64,000 nucleotides of DNA from contig NZ_FOCL01000001.1 in the NCBI RefSeq assembly GCF_900110105.1, forward strand, positions 310,001 through 374,000. The letters run 5' to 3'. Under the pieces are notes generated by a model. That model worked only from the letters and a program-made list of their open reading frames with translations. It was not told the origin of the DNA and did no database searches. This document shows positions 37,706-46,340 of the stretch, piece by piece. The number at the start of each line of letters is the position of its first letter. Positions within the stretch are counted from its first letter, which is position 1. The DNA is from Mucilaginibacter gossypiicola (GTDB lineage: Bacteria; Bacteroidota; Bacteroidia; Sphingobacteriales; Sphingobacteriaceae). A program made the translations under genes and the position numbers.

Positions 37706-38016
37706 AAGAAGAAAATATTAATTGGTTTTAGAAGTTAATTGAGCCGGGAAATAACGCCCCCCGGCAACGGCGAAATGCAAGCCACTAAGGCGGCGCATAT
37801 GTCCGGATTGTGTTTTTCATTATGGTAGATTTTAAGCGGTAAGCAGATGGCTTTTCGCTAATTGGTTTCGTGTGCAAATAAGGCGGATAGGCACTAAGAC
37901 ACAAGCCCTGGCAGGCAAGCCAAAGAAAAATCCAACTTCAATAAAATCCAACTCCCTGTTTTGTAATGTATTACAAAACAGTTGTATTGAAAAAATCCAG
38001 ATTATAATTGCCGTAA
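37706..38016. promoter_or_regulatory. Region between susC and the DUF6377 regulator
   Basis: 311 bases without a gene. It should hold the susC promoter (minus strand) but no clear TAnnTTTG box was seen. It contains a perfect palindrome at 37956-37981 about 35 bases after the regulator stop codon. Nothing else was recognised. Confidence 0.5.
37956..37981. repeat. 11-bp inverted repeat, terminator or operator
   Basis: CTGTTTTGTAA (37956-37966), 4 bases, TTACAAAACAG (37971-37981). It lies just after the regulator gene on the minus strand. There is no T run behind it, so it may be an operator for the susCD unit rather than a terminator. Confidence 0.5.
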
Positions 38017-39615
38017 TTATGCTTTGGGAGGGGCTAATTGGATGCTCATAATACGTTGCTCAAACTCGTCGGCCGGCACAATTGCCTTTGACCGTGTACG
38101 GAAACGGTAGGTATAAACGGTGCTTACGGTATATTCAAGAATAGCAGCAATCATCTCATTACTGTTAATACCTAAGCGCATAAGGGCAAATATTCTGAGA
38201 TGGGAGTTTAAGGTACCGGGCTTTTTAGGTTTTACACGGTCCTTCTCACGAAGAAGTGCATTGAAAGCATCGGGGAAATCAGGGAACAGTTTAAGAAATA
38301 CGCTGTCAAATGTGCGGAACAACTGTCTGCGTTCCGCGGCTACATCAATTCCATCAACCACACGTAAAACCTCCTCAGTGGTAGCCGATTTTATTTTCCG
38401 GTGAAGGTTGTTCTTTAACTTATCAATTTTAAGAATAAAGCCCGACAGCTCGCTGAAGAAAAAACCGATATACTCTTCCTTAATACGGCCTTCTTCCCAG
38501 AGTTGCTGGTTAATTTTTTCAAGCGCCCTGTTATTTTCTTTGATGATCCGTTCTGCCCGGCGTACCTTCCTTAATTGAAAAAAGATGATAAAGCAAACTA
38601 AGCCTATAATTATCGCTATAACAAATACAGATACCAGGTAGATCAGAAAACGCTGCCGTTGTTGTTGTTCTAATAAAACGCGCTTTGCCGCAACTATCGG
38701 CAGGATACGTACAATCTCGTTTTGATTAAGGCGCGATCCGAAACGATTTGCCTGTGTTAAAGCCTGCTGCAAAAAGTAAAAAGCATCTTCCATACGACCT
38801 TGTTCATAAAGCGTAGTCCCCAATGACAACATGGCCTGGGCACGGTAGGTAGACGTGTGAATGTCATTTATTGCAGCTTTTGTCAAGAGTTGTATTTTTT
38901 CATCGCCGCTTCGGTAACGGCTCAGGCCTGTAACTACCATTGCTTCTTCATGTGCAGATAACCGCCTTTTCATCAAAGTAAGATAATATACAAGCGGATG
39001 GGGGCCTTTTCCCGGTTTTTGCTGGGCCTGAAGTATCAAGCGTTCAAAAGTTCCCGGAGTTGTCAAATTAATGGCAGAATCAAGGTAGCTATACTTCCTG
39101 TTAAAATCATCCGGAGAATAGAATGCATCACGGTTGTATTTTGCCAAATCTGAATAAGCCCAGGAATAAAGAATGTAATATTGCTTTTTTGAGCCTGTAT
39201 TTAAAAGTGCAGGTGATATTTCCCGTAAACAATCAAATGTTTCCTTGAACATACCGGATGCGATAAGCGTAGTACCAAGCCTGAGCCGGTTTTCGGCGAG
39301 CCTCGCACTATTCTTTGATTGCCTGCTTAGTTCTATCAGGCGTTGTGCATAAACAAATGTTGAATCATACCGGTAATCCCTGAACGCTTCAAAAAGTTGT
39401 TGGGTAGCCAGATATCTTGCTTCGCTATATTCCGCTGGTAATGATTTTAGTTGCTTGCGCAGTTTGTCAATCTGTTCCTCCTGCCGTGTATCGTAATTAA
39501 TTCTGTTGGCTATTTCCTGTTTCAGCACCTTTAGCAAACTATCTGTTTTAGCATTGGCAAAAGTTATAACAGGGCATAGTACAATGATAAATATTAGCAA
39601 AAGCAGGTTTTTCAT
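38017..39615 (-). CDS. DUF6377-type TPR regulator with membrane anchor and C-terminal HTH
   Basis: 532 residues from ATG 39615. The frame opens further to a TTG at 39657, but a -7 box (TACTTTTG, 39644-39651) lies between, so the later ATG is right. Signal peptide 1-20. The periplasmic part (~30-310) is helical and TPR-like. One membrane segment (FLIYLVSVFVIAIIIGLVCFIIFF) sits at about 325-350, followed by a cytoplasmic coiled region. The end (HLRIFALMRLGINSNEMIAAILEYTVSTVYTYRFRTRSK) looks like a LuxR-type helix-turn-helix. Such one-piece membrane regulators control SusCD loci in Bacteroidota. It lies upstream of susCD on the same strand. Confidence 0.85.
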   Translation of the reverse strand: MKNLLLLIFIIVLCPVITFANAKTDSLLKVLKQEIANRINYDTRQEEQIDKLRKQLKSLPAEYSEARYLATQQLFEAFRDYRYDSTFVYAQRLIELSRQSKNSARLAENRLRLGTTLIASGMFKETFDCLREISPALLNTGSKKQYYILYSWAYSDLAKYNRDAFYSPDDFNRKYSYLDSAINLTTPGTFERLILQAQQKPGKGPHPLVYYLTLMKRRLSAHEEAMVVTGLSRYRSGDEKIQLLTKAAINDIHTSTYRAQAMLSLGTTLYEQGRMEDAFYFLQQALTQANRFGSRLNQNEIVRILPIVAAKRVLLEQQQRQRFLIYLVSVFVIAIIIGLVCFIIFFQLRKVRRAERIIKENNRALEKINQQLWEEGRIKEEYIGFFFSELSGFILKIDKLKNNLHRKIKSATTEEVLRVVDGIDVAAERRQLFRTFDSVFLKLFPDFPDAFNALLREKDRVKPKKPGTLNSHLRIFALMRLGINSNEMIAAILEYTVSTVYTYRFRTRSKAIVPADEFEQRIMSIQLAPPKA

Positions 39616-39643
39616 AGCAAGATTTTCTAAATGGCAGCGTGGG

Positions 39644-39651
39644 CAAAAGTA
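39644..39651 (-). promoter_or_regulatory. -7 box before the DUF6377 regulator
   Basis: On the minus strand this reads TACTTTTG, a full match to TAnnTTTG, about 28 bases before ATG 39615. It decides the start of the regulator gene. Confidence 0.5.
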
Positions 39652-39741
39652 ATGCAATCAGCACTTGAATGCCACTGTCGCAAAAATGTTGCGTGGGGAT
39701 ACCTATATCTATGCTTCGAGGTTTTGCCTGCTTTAAAATCG

Positions 39742-40740
39742 TTAGGGGATGTAAGGGCCGCGTACCACCAGTTTATCACCTGAATCATCTAATTCAAATA
39801 AATGCGGAATCCTGCGGTAATGGCCATTAATATCCTGGTGGCTATGTACTGCCATCAAGAGTTTGCCCTGCAGCGTTTTAAAAATCATTCCATGTCCGAA
39901 ATTTGGCGGTGTAATCGGATCTTTCTCCTGCACCCAGGGGCCATCTAACGTACCGCTTGTGGAATAGGCTACCCCTTGCGTGTAAACAGAATATATCCAA
40001 CTTGTCCAGATCATGCCCAGCCGCCCGGTTTGCGTAAGAAATAAGTATGGCCCATCTGTTACTTTGTTAGGTCGATCATTTCCGTTTTCGTCTTTTTCCC
40101 TGCTCCATGGTGAGTCGCTTGCGCGGAACAATACTTTGCCGGTTCCAACCGATCCGCTGAGGTCTGGTTTAAGTTCAATCTTTTCGATGGTACCGTTCCA
40201 GTTTTGCAACCATTCGTAGCAATAAACCATGTAAGGTTTGCCATTTTTGTCAATCCAAAAAGTACCGTCAAGCGTTGGTTTATTAGCGGGCAGATAGGTA
40301 GCGTCTTTCATTGGTACGTAAGGACCGTCGGGTTTATCGCTTACTAAAATATGAGATGCCCTGCGTTCAATCACATTGCCCTTGACTGTATCAATCTTTA
40401 CATCACGGTTAGTAAACGTAGCGAAATAGTAATATTTGCCTTTGTATTCGTGCAGTTCGGCAGCCCAGATCATAGGGCGAGGCCCCATCCATGATTGCGG
40501 ATCGGTTTGGGCAACCTGAAACGGGCCGTCCCATAATTTGAGGTCCTTGCTTTTCCAAAGCATGCCACCGGTGCCGGTCATGTAATACATCGCTGTTTTA
40601 TGGTCGGCCAGGATAAATGGGTCGCTTAAGTGGATTGAATCAAGTGGGATATTTTTTTTGGAGATAATCGGTCTTTCCTGGGCAAATGAAGCAAAATGAA
40701 AAATAGTTAAAAAGTAAAAAAGGGTGAGCGTTTTTTTCAT
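39742..40740 (-). CDS. Secreted glycoside hydrolase, family 43
   Basis: 332 residues with a signal peptide cleaved near SFA-Q (20-21). The five-bladed GH43 pattern is visible: catalytic base D40 in LSDPFIL, AAELHEYKGKYYYFATF, TLDGTFWIDKNGKPYMVY, and FGHGMIFKTLQGKLLMAVHSH. Where many GH43 enzymes have Glu-Gly-Pro for the general acid, this one has VTDGPYLFL, an Asp. GH43 enzymes cleave arabinofuranose or xylose linkages. It lies upstream of the regulator and susCD on the same strand and probably belongs to that locus. Confidence 0.9.
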   Translation of the reverse strand: MKKTLTLFYFLTIFHFASFAQERPIISKKNIPLDSIHLSDPFILADHKTAMYYMTGTGGMLWKSKDLKLWDGPFQVAQTDPQSWMGPRPMIWAAELHEYKGKYYYFATFTNRDVKIDTVKGNVIERRASHILVSDKPDGPYVPMKDATYLPANKPTLDGTFWIDKNGKPYMVYCYEWLQNWNGTIEKIELKPDLSGSVGTGKVLFRASDSPWSREKDENGNDRPNKVTDGPYLFLTQTGRLGMIWTSWIYSVYTQGVAYSTSGTLDGPWVQEKDPITPPNFGHGMIFKTLQGKLLMAVHSHQDINGHYRRIPHLFELDDSGDKLVVRGPYIP

Positions 40741-40955
40741 AGCGTTAGGTTATGAGCCTTTATTGGTTAAGCACGAATTACGGTACTTTTTAATTTATAT
40801 GTAGGGGACAAAATAATATTTTGAAGGGGGCGATAATTATTACGCTAAATCATAGGCTATCATATGTCTGATTTTTTATTCATAAAAAGAAAAAGCATGG
40901 TTTTGATGTGCTTATAACAGCTTTTAAATTTATTTTCGCAAAAAATATTCTCTTA

Positions 40956-41309
40956 ATGAAAGAACAATTATCAGCATTGCTTATAGCTTTAAAAGAAGGC
41001 ACTACCACATTTAATGAAGTAATTGAATTTATAGCAGCTCAATACCTGCATCAGCCAACGGCATTTAAAAACGGTGATTTTTATAACGAAGCCACACAGA
41101 ACCAGGGCAGCGCCCGCGTTTTTGCGTTTGCACAGATCAATAACCTAACAGCAGCAGACACACTTTATTTATTTGCTGAACATTACAGAGCAGTTTTGGC
41201 AACGCCAGCCGGTACCGATCATCAAAACATCCGGCAGTTTATGGCTCATGGCTGGGCAGGAATAGCATTTGAAGGAGAAGCGCTTGTACCTAAATCGGAA
41301 CAGGTTTAA
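40956..41309 (+). CDS. HopJ type III effector-like protein
   Basis: 117 residues from ATG 40956. The frame extends to a GTG at 40908, but homologous proteins start at MKEQLSALL. Small acidic soluble protein with the HopJ pattern: TFNEVIEFIAAQYLHQPTAFKNG, NQGSARVFAFAQINNL, HQNIRQFMAHGWAGIAFEGEAL. Despite the family name, it occurs in many non-pathogens without type III secretion, so secretion as an effector is not implied. No partner gene is adjacent. It ends at a strong terminator shared with yajQ. Confidence 0.88.
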   Translation: MKEQLSALLIALKEGTTTFNEVIEFIAAQYLHQPTAFKNGDFYNEATQNQGSARVFAFAQINNLTAADTLYLFAEHYRAVLATPAGTDHQNIRQFMAHGWAGIAFEGEALVPKSEQV

Positions 41310-41333
41310 CTGAGCGGTCAATATTTAGTATAT

Positions 41334-41370
41334 AAAAAAGGAGGTATCTAATTAAGATACCTCCTTTTTT
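41334..41370. terminator. Strong bidirectional terminator between hopJ-like gene and yajQ
   Basis: A perfect 16-bp inverted repeat (41334-41349 against 41355-41370) with a 5-base loop and A/T runs at both outer ends. Confidence 0.92.
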
Positions 41371-41404
41371 AGCACTTTAAGTACTGATATTAAGCTTTAA
41401 TACC

Positions 41405-41896
41405 TTAATCTCTCATATTGATGTATTGCAGCGGTTGGCCAAAATCTTCGGCACGGCAAAGGCTTATAACCGCCTGCAGGTCATCTATCTTTTTGCCTTG
41501 CACACGTACCTGATCATCCATTATTGAAGCCTGTACCTTAAGGCCACTGTCTTTGATTTTCTTTACGATCTTTTTGGCGGCTTCTTTATCAATACCTTCC
41601 CTGATCTTAATTTCCTTGCGGATCATATTGCCCGAAGCATATTGCTCTTTACCAAAATCAAGTGCTTTAGGGTCTAGATGCTGTTTTACCATACGGCTTA
41701 TAATACTGTCTTGTATGGCTTTAAGGCGCATATCGTTTTCAGTAACTATAGTAACCTGGTTTGTTTTTTTATCCAGGTCGATAGTGCTTTTTGAATCGTT
41801 AAAGTCGTAACGGTTCAGGATTTCTTTTTTTGCGGTATTTATCGCGTTATCAAGCGTTTGCCCGTCTATCTTACTAACTATATCAAATGTTGGCAT
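41405..41896 (-). CDS. yajQ: YajQ-family nucleotide-binding protein
   Basis: 163 residues, the normal length. It starts with MPTFDIVSKIDGQTLDNAIN and has the family segments EILNRYDFNDSKSTIDLD, KEIKIREGIDKEAAKKIVKKIK and the closing DFGQPLQYINMRD. It is soluble, with two related alpha/beta halves. Some family members bind cyclic di-GMP or RNA. It stands alone between a strong terminator and a good promoter (41925-41956). Confidence 0.95.
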   Translation of the reverse strand: MPTFDIVSKIDGQTLDNAINTAKKEILNRYDFNDSKSTIDLDKKTNQVTIVTENDMRLKAIQDSIISRMVKQHLDPKALDFGKEQYASGNMIRKEIKIREGIDKEAAKKIVKKIKDSGLKVQASIMDDQVRVQGKKIDDLQAVISLCRAEDFGQPLQYINMRD

Positions 41897-41924
41897 AAGT
41901 AGTGTATTGGTTATAAATGTTTTG

Positions 41925-41956
41925 CAAAGCTAATGTATTGTTAACATACAGCGCAA
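41925..41956 (-). promoter_or_regulatory. yajQ promoter
   Basis: On the minus strand: TTG (41954-41956), 21 bases, TAGCTTTG (41925-41932). Both boxes and the spacing fit the Bacteroidota consensus. The -7 box lies 28 bases before the yajQ start. Confidence 0.65.
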
Positions 41957-42089
41957 TATTGCAACAAATTGTTTAACTTCTGCAATAAATAATGGTGAAC
42001 GAAAACAGGTTAATTCCTCACGAGTTAATATTAAGTTAACAAATAAATAAGCAGATTTGTAACATCTGGCTGTAAAGCAAGAAATTCTT

Positions 42090-44135
42090 ATGGATAAACA
42101 GGTTCCCTTAATTAATAGAGAAATAAGTTGGTTATATTTTAATGATCGGGTTTTGCAGGAAGCAGCCGATCCAACAGTCCCACTGATTGACAGGATCCGT
42201 TTTTTAGCCATATTTTCATCCAACCTCGACGAGTTTTACAGGGTAAGGGTAGCCACGCTGAGCCGTTTAGCGGCCCTGAACGAGAAATCTAAGGAGATAC
42301 TTGGTTATAACCCCAAAAAGGTACTTAACCAGATCAAAAACATTGTGGTAAGGCAGGAACGAAAGTTCAATAATCTTTACGAAAATATTATTGTTAAGCA
42401 GCTTGCTGAAGAAAAAATCTTTATCCTGAATGATAAACAGCTTAACGTAACCCGTGGCACCTTCGTTAAAAATTATTTCAGGGAGAAGTTGCTGGCCACA
42501 TTGGTGCCTATCATGCTCAATGATACTTTACCGCTGCCCGAGCTTAGGGACAGGGCTGTTTATTTTTTTGTAAAGCTTACTACCAATAAAAAAACGCGAT
42601 TTGCCCTTATCGAGTTTCCGGATAACCTTTCGCGTTTCGTAAAGCTACCCGATACCAATAACCTGAAGTTTATTATCCTGCTTGATGATATTATCAGGTA
42701 TAGCCTGGAGGACATCTTTTTCATTTTTGAACACGACAGCATCGAGGCATATTCCATTCAGCTTACCCGCGATGCAGAGCTTGACCTTGATAAAGAAGTG
42801 AGCGAGAAATTTGTCGACTCGCTGGCTAAAAGCCTTCAAAAGCGTAAAAAAGGCAAGCCCATGCGTTTACTGTATGATTCAGACATGCCTATGGACATGC
42901 TGAAGTACCTGGTGAATAAAATGGGTTTACATGGCGAAAGCCTTATCCCGGGCAACAGGTACCATAATTTTAAAAACTTCATCTCGTTCCCAAACGTTGG
43001 TGGTCCCGAGTTAGAATACAGCAAATATGTACCGTTACCGGTTGCTGACCTTTCGTTTGGTAAAAGTCTTATCGAGCTTATTGCTAAAAAGGATTATTTG
43101 GTAAGTACACCATATCAATCATATGATTATATAATTCACTTTTTACGTGAGGCTGCTATTGACCCGAAAGTAAAGGAGATCAGTATTTCCGTATATCGAT
43201 TAGCCGAAAATTCGAGGGTGATTCACGCTTTGATCAATGCAGCCAAAAATGGTAAAAAAGTAAACTGTCTTGTTGAGTTAAGGGCCCGTTTTGACGAGCA
43301 AAATAATATCCATTGGAGCAACAGGCTTGAGGAAGAGGGTGTAACTGTGCTTTATGGCGTTCCCGGCTACAAAGTGCACTCAAAAATATGTTTGGTAAGC
43401 CGTACCGAAAAAGGGAAGCTGGCTTATTATGCCTGCCTTTCCACAGGTAACTTTAACGAAAAAACTGCGCAGATCTACGCCGATCATACCTTGCTAACAG
43501 CTAACAAAAGGATCACTGATGACCTGGTGAATGTTTTTAAAGCTATTAACCGGGGACAATTAGCTAAAGGACTCAAAAGCCTTATCGTATCGCCAATTGA
43601 TTCGAGGCTGGCAATTTACAAGCTGATTGATAACGAGATCAAAAACGCAAAGGCAGGCAAACAGGCATACATGATCCTGAAAATGAACAGCCTTGCCGAT
43701 GAAGACCTGATTAATAAGTTATACCAGGCCAGCAATGCCGGGGTAAAAATCAAGATGATCATCAGGGGAATGTGCTGTTTAATAGCTGGAGTAAAAGGCT
43801 ACAGCGAAAATATTGAGGTGATTAGTATTGTAGATAAATACCTTGAACATGCCCGCGTACATATTTATTGCAATGGTGGTAAGGAGCTCATCTACCTTAC
43901 GTCGGCCGATTTCATGACCCGTAATATTGATAACCGAGTTGAAGTTGGCTTCCCGATTTACGATGAAAAACTACAGCAGGAGATAAGGGACATTATTGAT
44001 ATCCAGCTTGAGGATAATACCAAAGCCCGCGAAATCAACAGTCAAAATACTAACAAATACCACAAAACAAACTCGCCCGAAAGTCACCGTGCGCAGATAG
44101 AGATATATAATTATTTAAAAAGTAAAACAAAATAA
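42090..44135 (+). CDS. ppk1: Polyphosphate kinase 1
   Basis: 681 residues, normal for PPK1. It makes polyphosphate from ATP and reverses the reaction. N-terminal domain: LINREISWLYFNDRVLQEA and FSSNLDEFYRVRVATL. The catalytic phospho-His is H430 in YKVHSKICLVSR, in the first phospholipase D-like half; a second His lies in HARVHIYCNGG, and TSADFMTRNIDNRVEV closes the active site. The exopolyphosphatase gene follows after 2 bases, so synthesis and breakdown are co-transcribed. Confidence 0.97.
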   Translation: MDKQVPLINREISWLYFNDRVLQEAADPTVPLIDRIRFLAIFSSNLDEFYRVRVATLSRLAALNEKSKEILGYNPKKVLNQIKNIVVRQERKFNNLYENIIVKQLAEEKIFILNDKQLNVTRGTFVKNYFREKLLATLVPIMLNDTLPLPELRDRAVYFFVKLTTNKKTRFALIEFPDNLSRFVKLPDTNNLKFIILLDDIIRYSLEDIFFIFEHDSIEAYSIQLTRDAELDLDKEVSEKFVDSLAKSLQKRKKGKPMRLLYDSDMPMDMLKYLVNKMGLHGESLIPGNRYHNFKNFISFPNVGGPELEYSKYVPLPVADLSFGKSLIELIAKKDYLVSTPYQSYDYIIHFLREAAIDPKVKEISISVYRLAENSRVIHALINAAKNGKKVNCLVELRARFDEQNNIHWSNRLEEEGVTVLYGVPGYKVHSKICLVSRTEKGKLAYYACLSTGNFNEKTAQIYADHTLLTANKRITDDLVNVFKAINRGQLAKGLKSLIVSPIDSRLAIYKLIDNEIKNAKAGKQAYMILKMNSLADEDLINKLYQASNAGVKIKMIIRGMCCLIAGVKGYSENIEVISIVDKYLEHARVHIYCNGGKELIYLTSADFMTRNIDNRVEVGFPIYDEKLQQEIRDIIDIQLEDNTKAREINSQNTNKYHKTNSPESHRAQIEIYNYLKSKTK

Positions 44136-44137
44136 CA

Positions 44138-45016
44138 TTGAGATACGCTGCCATTGATATAGGTTCAAACGCCGTGAGGCTTTTAATTGCCGACATAATT
44201 CAAAACACCGGATCGGTGTCATTCAAAAAAAATACCCTGATCCGTGTTCCTTTGCGTTTGGGCGATGATGCTTTTATTCAGCAACATATATCTGAGAAAA
44301 AAACTACGGAACTGGTTAAATCAATGGTTGCTTTCCGTAACCTGATGGATGTATACAAGGTTACAGATTATTTAGCCTGTGCAACATCGGCCATGCGCGA
44401 AGCCAAAAACGGAGAAGATGTTGTTAAACTGATCAAAGAGGAGGCAAACATCGACATTGAAATTGTGCATGGATCGAAAGAAGCCAGCATTATTTATGCC
44501 AGCCATGCCGAACAAAACATTGATAAAAGTAAAAATTACCTGTATGTTGATGTTGGCGGCGGTAGTACAGAGCTTTCATTGTTTTCAGCAGGAGAGTTGA
44601 TCGTTTCCCGATCATTCAACATAGGCACCATTCGCATCCTTGACAACCAGGACACCGAGGAAACATGGAACGAGATGAAGGACTTCATACGCGATAATAC
44701 CCGTAACTTCAAACAATTATCGGGCATTGGTACCGGTGGCAATATTAACAAGCTTTTCAGATTATCTGAGGAGAAGGAAGATATGCCGCTAACTTTTGCT
44801 AAACTAAGGTCATTATACACTTACCTGAGTTCGTTTTCATTAAAAGACAGGATCAACGTGCTTGGCCTTAACCAGGACAGGGCCGATGTTATTATTCCTG
44901 CATGTGAAATTTACCTTACCGTAATGAAAAATGCCAATATTAAAAATATCTATGTGCCAAGGGTAGGTATGGTTGATGGTATTATTCAAACTTTAATAGA
45001 GAAAAATTTACAATAA
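44138..45016 (+). CDS. ppx: Ppx/GppA-family exopolyphosphatase
   Basis: 292 residues. It starts at TTG 44138, two bases after the ppk1 stop. No ATG fits, because the conserved N-terminus MRYAAIDIGSNAVRLLI begins right there. Actin-like ATPase fold: phosphate-1 motif DIGSNAVRLL, ATSAMREAKNGED, phosphate-2 motif VDVGGGSTELSLF, and SGIGTGGNINKLFRL. Shorter than E. coli Ppx, without the C-terminal HD region. It removes end phosphates from polyphosphate; (p)ppGpp hydrolysis is also possible. Confidence 0.93.
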   Translation: MRYAAIDIGSNAVRLLIADIIQNTGSVSFKKNTLIRVPLRLGDDAFIQQHISEKKTTELVKSMVAFRNLMDVYKVTDYLACATSAMREAKNGEDVVKLIKEEANIDIEIVHGSKEASIIYASHAEQNIDKSKNYLYVDVGGGSTELSLFSAGELIVSRSFNIGTIRILDNQDTEETWNEMKDFIRDNTRNFKQLSGIGTGGNINKLFRLSEEKEDMPLTFAKLRSLYTYLSSFSLKDRINVLGLNQDRADVIIPACEIYLTVMKNANIKNIYVPRVGMVDGIIQTLIEKNLQ

Positions 45017-45040
45017 ACAGGTTAAAATTATTTTAACAAA

Positions 45041-45074
45041 TTGTTTAATAATTTAAAAACTCTTATTACATTTG
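45041..45074 (+). promoter_or_regulatory. Promoter before ubiX leader
   Basis: TTG (45041-45043), 23 bases, TACATTTG (45067-45074). Transcription should start near 45080, about 110 bases before the ubiX start, which leaves room for a structured leader or a short RNA. Confidence 0.55.
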
Positions 45075-45078
45075 TAGT

Positions 45079-45147
45079 GCCCTCTCAAGGGCATGTTTTT
45101 CATAGGTAGATGTAGGGTCGGGTACAAGTTATTCGACCCTTTTTTGT
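45079..45147 (+). ncRNA. Possible small RNA or attenuator leader upstream of ubiX
   Basis: Just after the promoter box comes a small hairpin (GCCC/GGGC with a 6-base loop), then about 20 bases, then the terminator at 45114-45145. A transcript of about 65 bases would end before ubiX. The GGGCA of the first hairpin could instead pair with TGCCC after the terminator (around 45147), which is the layout of an antiterminator. No known RNA family was recognised. Confidence 0.35.
45114..45145 (+). terminator. Terminator or attenuator before ubiX
   Basis: AGGGTCG (45114-45120) pairs with CGACCCT (45134-45140), followed by a T run to 45145. It lies between a good promoter and ubiX, with no gene between them. 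Confidence 0.7.
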
Positions 45148-45189
45148 GCCCCTAACTTTTTGTGTGTTCGGGTGGTTGAAGGAGTAATT

Positions 45190-45753
45190 ATGAGGAAAAA
45201 GATAGTTGTTGCTATTACGGGCGCCAGTGGCTCAATATATGCCAGTCTGCTGCTAAAAAAACTAAATCAGTTACAAGGTCAAATTGCCGAAGTAGGTGTT
45301 GTCATGTCTGACAATGCTAAAGACGTTTGGAAATTTGAGCTTGATAACGAAGATTACACCCAGCTTCCCTTTAAATTTTATGCTAAAAATGATTTCATGG
45401 CGCCCTTTGCCTCGGGTTCGGCAAAGTTTGATACTATGGTAATTGTTCCGTGTTCAATGGGTACGCTTGGGAGAATAGCAGGCGGAATCTCTGATGATCT
45501 GATCACCCGTGCTGCCGATGTAATTTTGAAAGAGCGCCGAAAACTGGTTTTAGTAGCACGAGATACCCCGCTTAACCTGATCCATATCCGCAACATGGCT
45601 ACGGTTACCGAAGCCGGCGGCATTATCTGTCCTGCAATACCGTCTTACTACAGCAAACCGCAAACTATTGAAGAACTGGCCATGACAGTAGTAAACCGTG
45701 TGATTGATCTGATTGGATTGGAAAGCAAAAGTTACGAGTGGAAAGGGATGTAA
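45190..45753 (+). CDS. ubiX: Flavin prenyltransferase UbiX
   Basis: 187 residues from ATG 45190; the GTG at 45160 adds ten residues absent in the family. It joins dimethylallyl phosphate to FMN to make prenylated FMN for UbiD-type decarboxylases. Motifs: VAITGASGSIYASLLL, VVIVPCSM-type segment (MVIVPCSMGTLGRIAGG), DDLITRAADVILKERRKLVLV and RDTPLNLIHIRNM. No ubiD is in the window. The leader holds a promoter and a terminator, so expression may be attenuated. Confidence 0.95.
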   Translation: MRKKIVVAITGASGSIYASLLLKKLNQLQGQIAEVGVVMSDNAKDVWKFELDNEDYTQLPFKFYAKNDFMAPFASGSAKFDTMVIVPCSMGTLGRIAGGISDDLITRAADVILKERRKLVLVARDTPLNLIHIRNMATVTEAGGIICPAIPSYYSKPQTIEELAMTVVNRVIDLIGLESKSYEWKGM

Positions 45754-45799
45754 CATAGCAGAACAAATTACCGGCGCGAATTATTGCTAAATTCATATC

Positions 45800-46297
45800 A
45801 TGAACTTAAAATATATTCTTTCTGCGTTCATCTGCTTCGCACTCATTTCTGCAGGTTGCTTTGCACAGGTAACCAAAGCAAAAGTTAATCAGTTGGCTTT
45901 TATGGCCGGCATCTGGACACAAAAGCAGGAGTGGGGCGACATGGAAGAATTTTGGAGTGAGCCAATGGGTGATAGTATGATCAGCAGCTTCCGGGTGGTT
46001 AAGGATGGCAAAGCGGTATTTTATGAGTTTGTTGTTATTGAAGAACAAAACCAGGTGCCGATTTTTAAAATGCGTCACTTTAACCGTGGCAGTATAGGTT
46101 GGGAAGATAAAAACAAGCCGCTGCTATTTTACCTGGTAGGCATCGGAAAAAACAAAGCTGAATTTGAATTGAAAGATAAATCTGTCCGCCTCACATACCA
46201 ATTGGTCGCGCCTGATAAGCTGGAAGTGATCCTTGCCGAAAACGACAAAAAAGGTAGATTGAAAAAGGATGTATTTAACTATTCGCGAAAGAAATAA
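45800..46297 (+). CDS. Exported DUF6265 family protein
   Basis: 165 residues with a signal peptide (1-22, cleavage near CFA-Q). The rest is one beta-rich domain: NQLAFMAGIWTQKQEWGDMEEFWSEP fits DUF6265, whose members often start with a 'la-fl-G-W' segment and a tryptophan-rich sheet. It probably binds a small hydrophobic ligand, like other barrel families of this size, but no function is known. It follows ubiX by 46 bases and may share its transcript. Confidence 0.82.
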   Translation: MNLKYILSAFICFALISAGCFAQVTKAKVNQLAFMAGIWTQKQEWGDMEEFWSEPMGDSMISSFRVVKDGKAVFYEFVVIEEQNQVPIFKMRHFNRGSIGWEDKNKPLLFYLVGIGKNKAEFELKDKSVRLTYQLVAPDKLEVILAENDKKGRLKKDVFNYSRKK

Positions 46298-46320
46298 TAA
46301 TTACTTTTTTCACGAATAGT
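46278..46320. terminator. Probable bidirectional terminator between DUF6265 gene and mqo
   Basis: Inverted repeat of 13 bases with one mismatch (46278-46290 against 46308-46320). The left arm lies in the end of the DUF6265 gene. It sits between converging genes. Confidence 0.5.
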
Positions 46321-46340
46321 CAGAGAATGCAAATTTCTAT

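Noticed and set aside
39616..39657. N-terminal extension of the DUF6377 regulator from a TTG
   Set aside because: A promoter box lies within it and the signal peptide starts at the later ATG.
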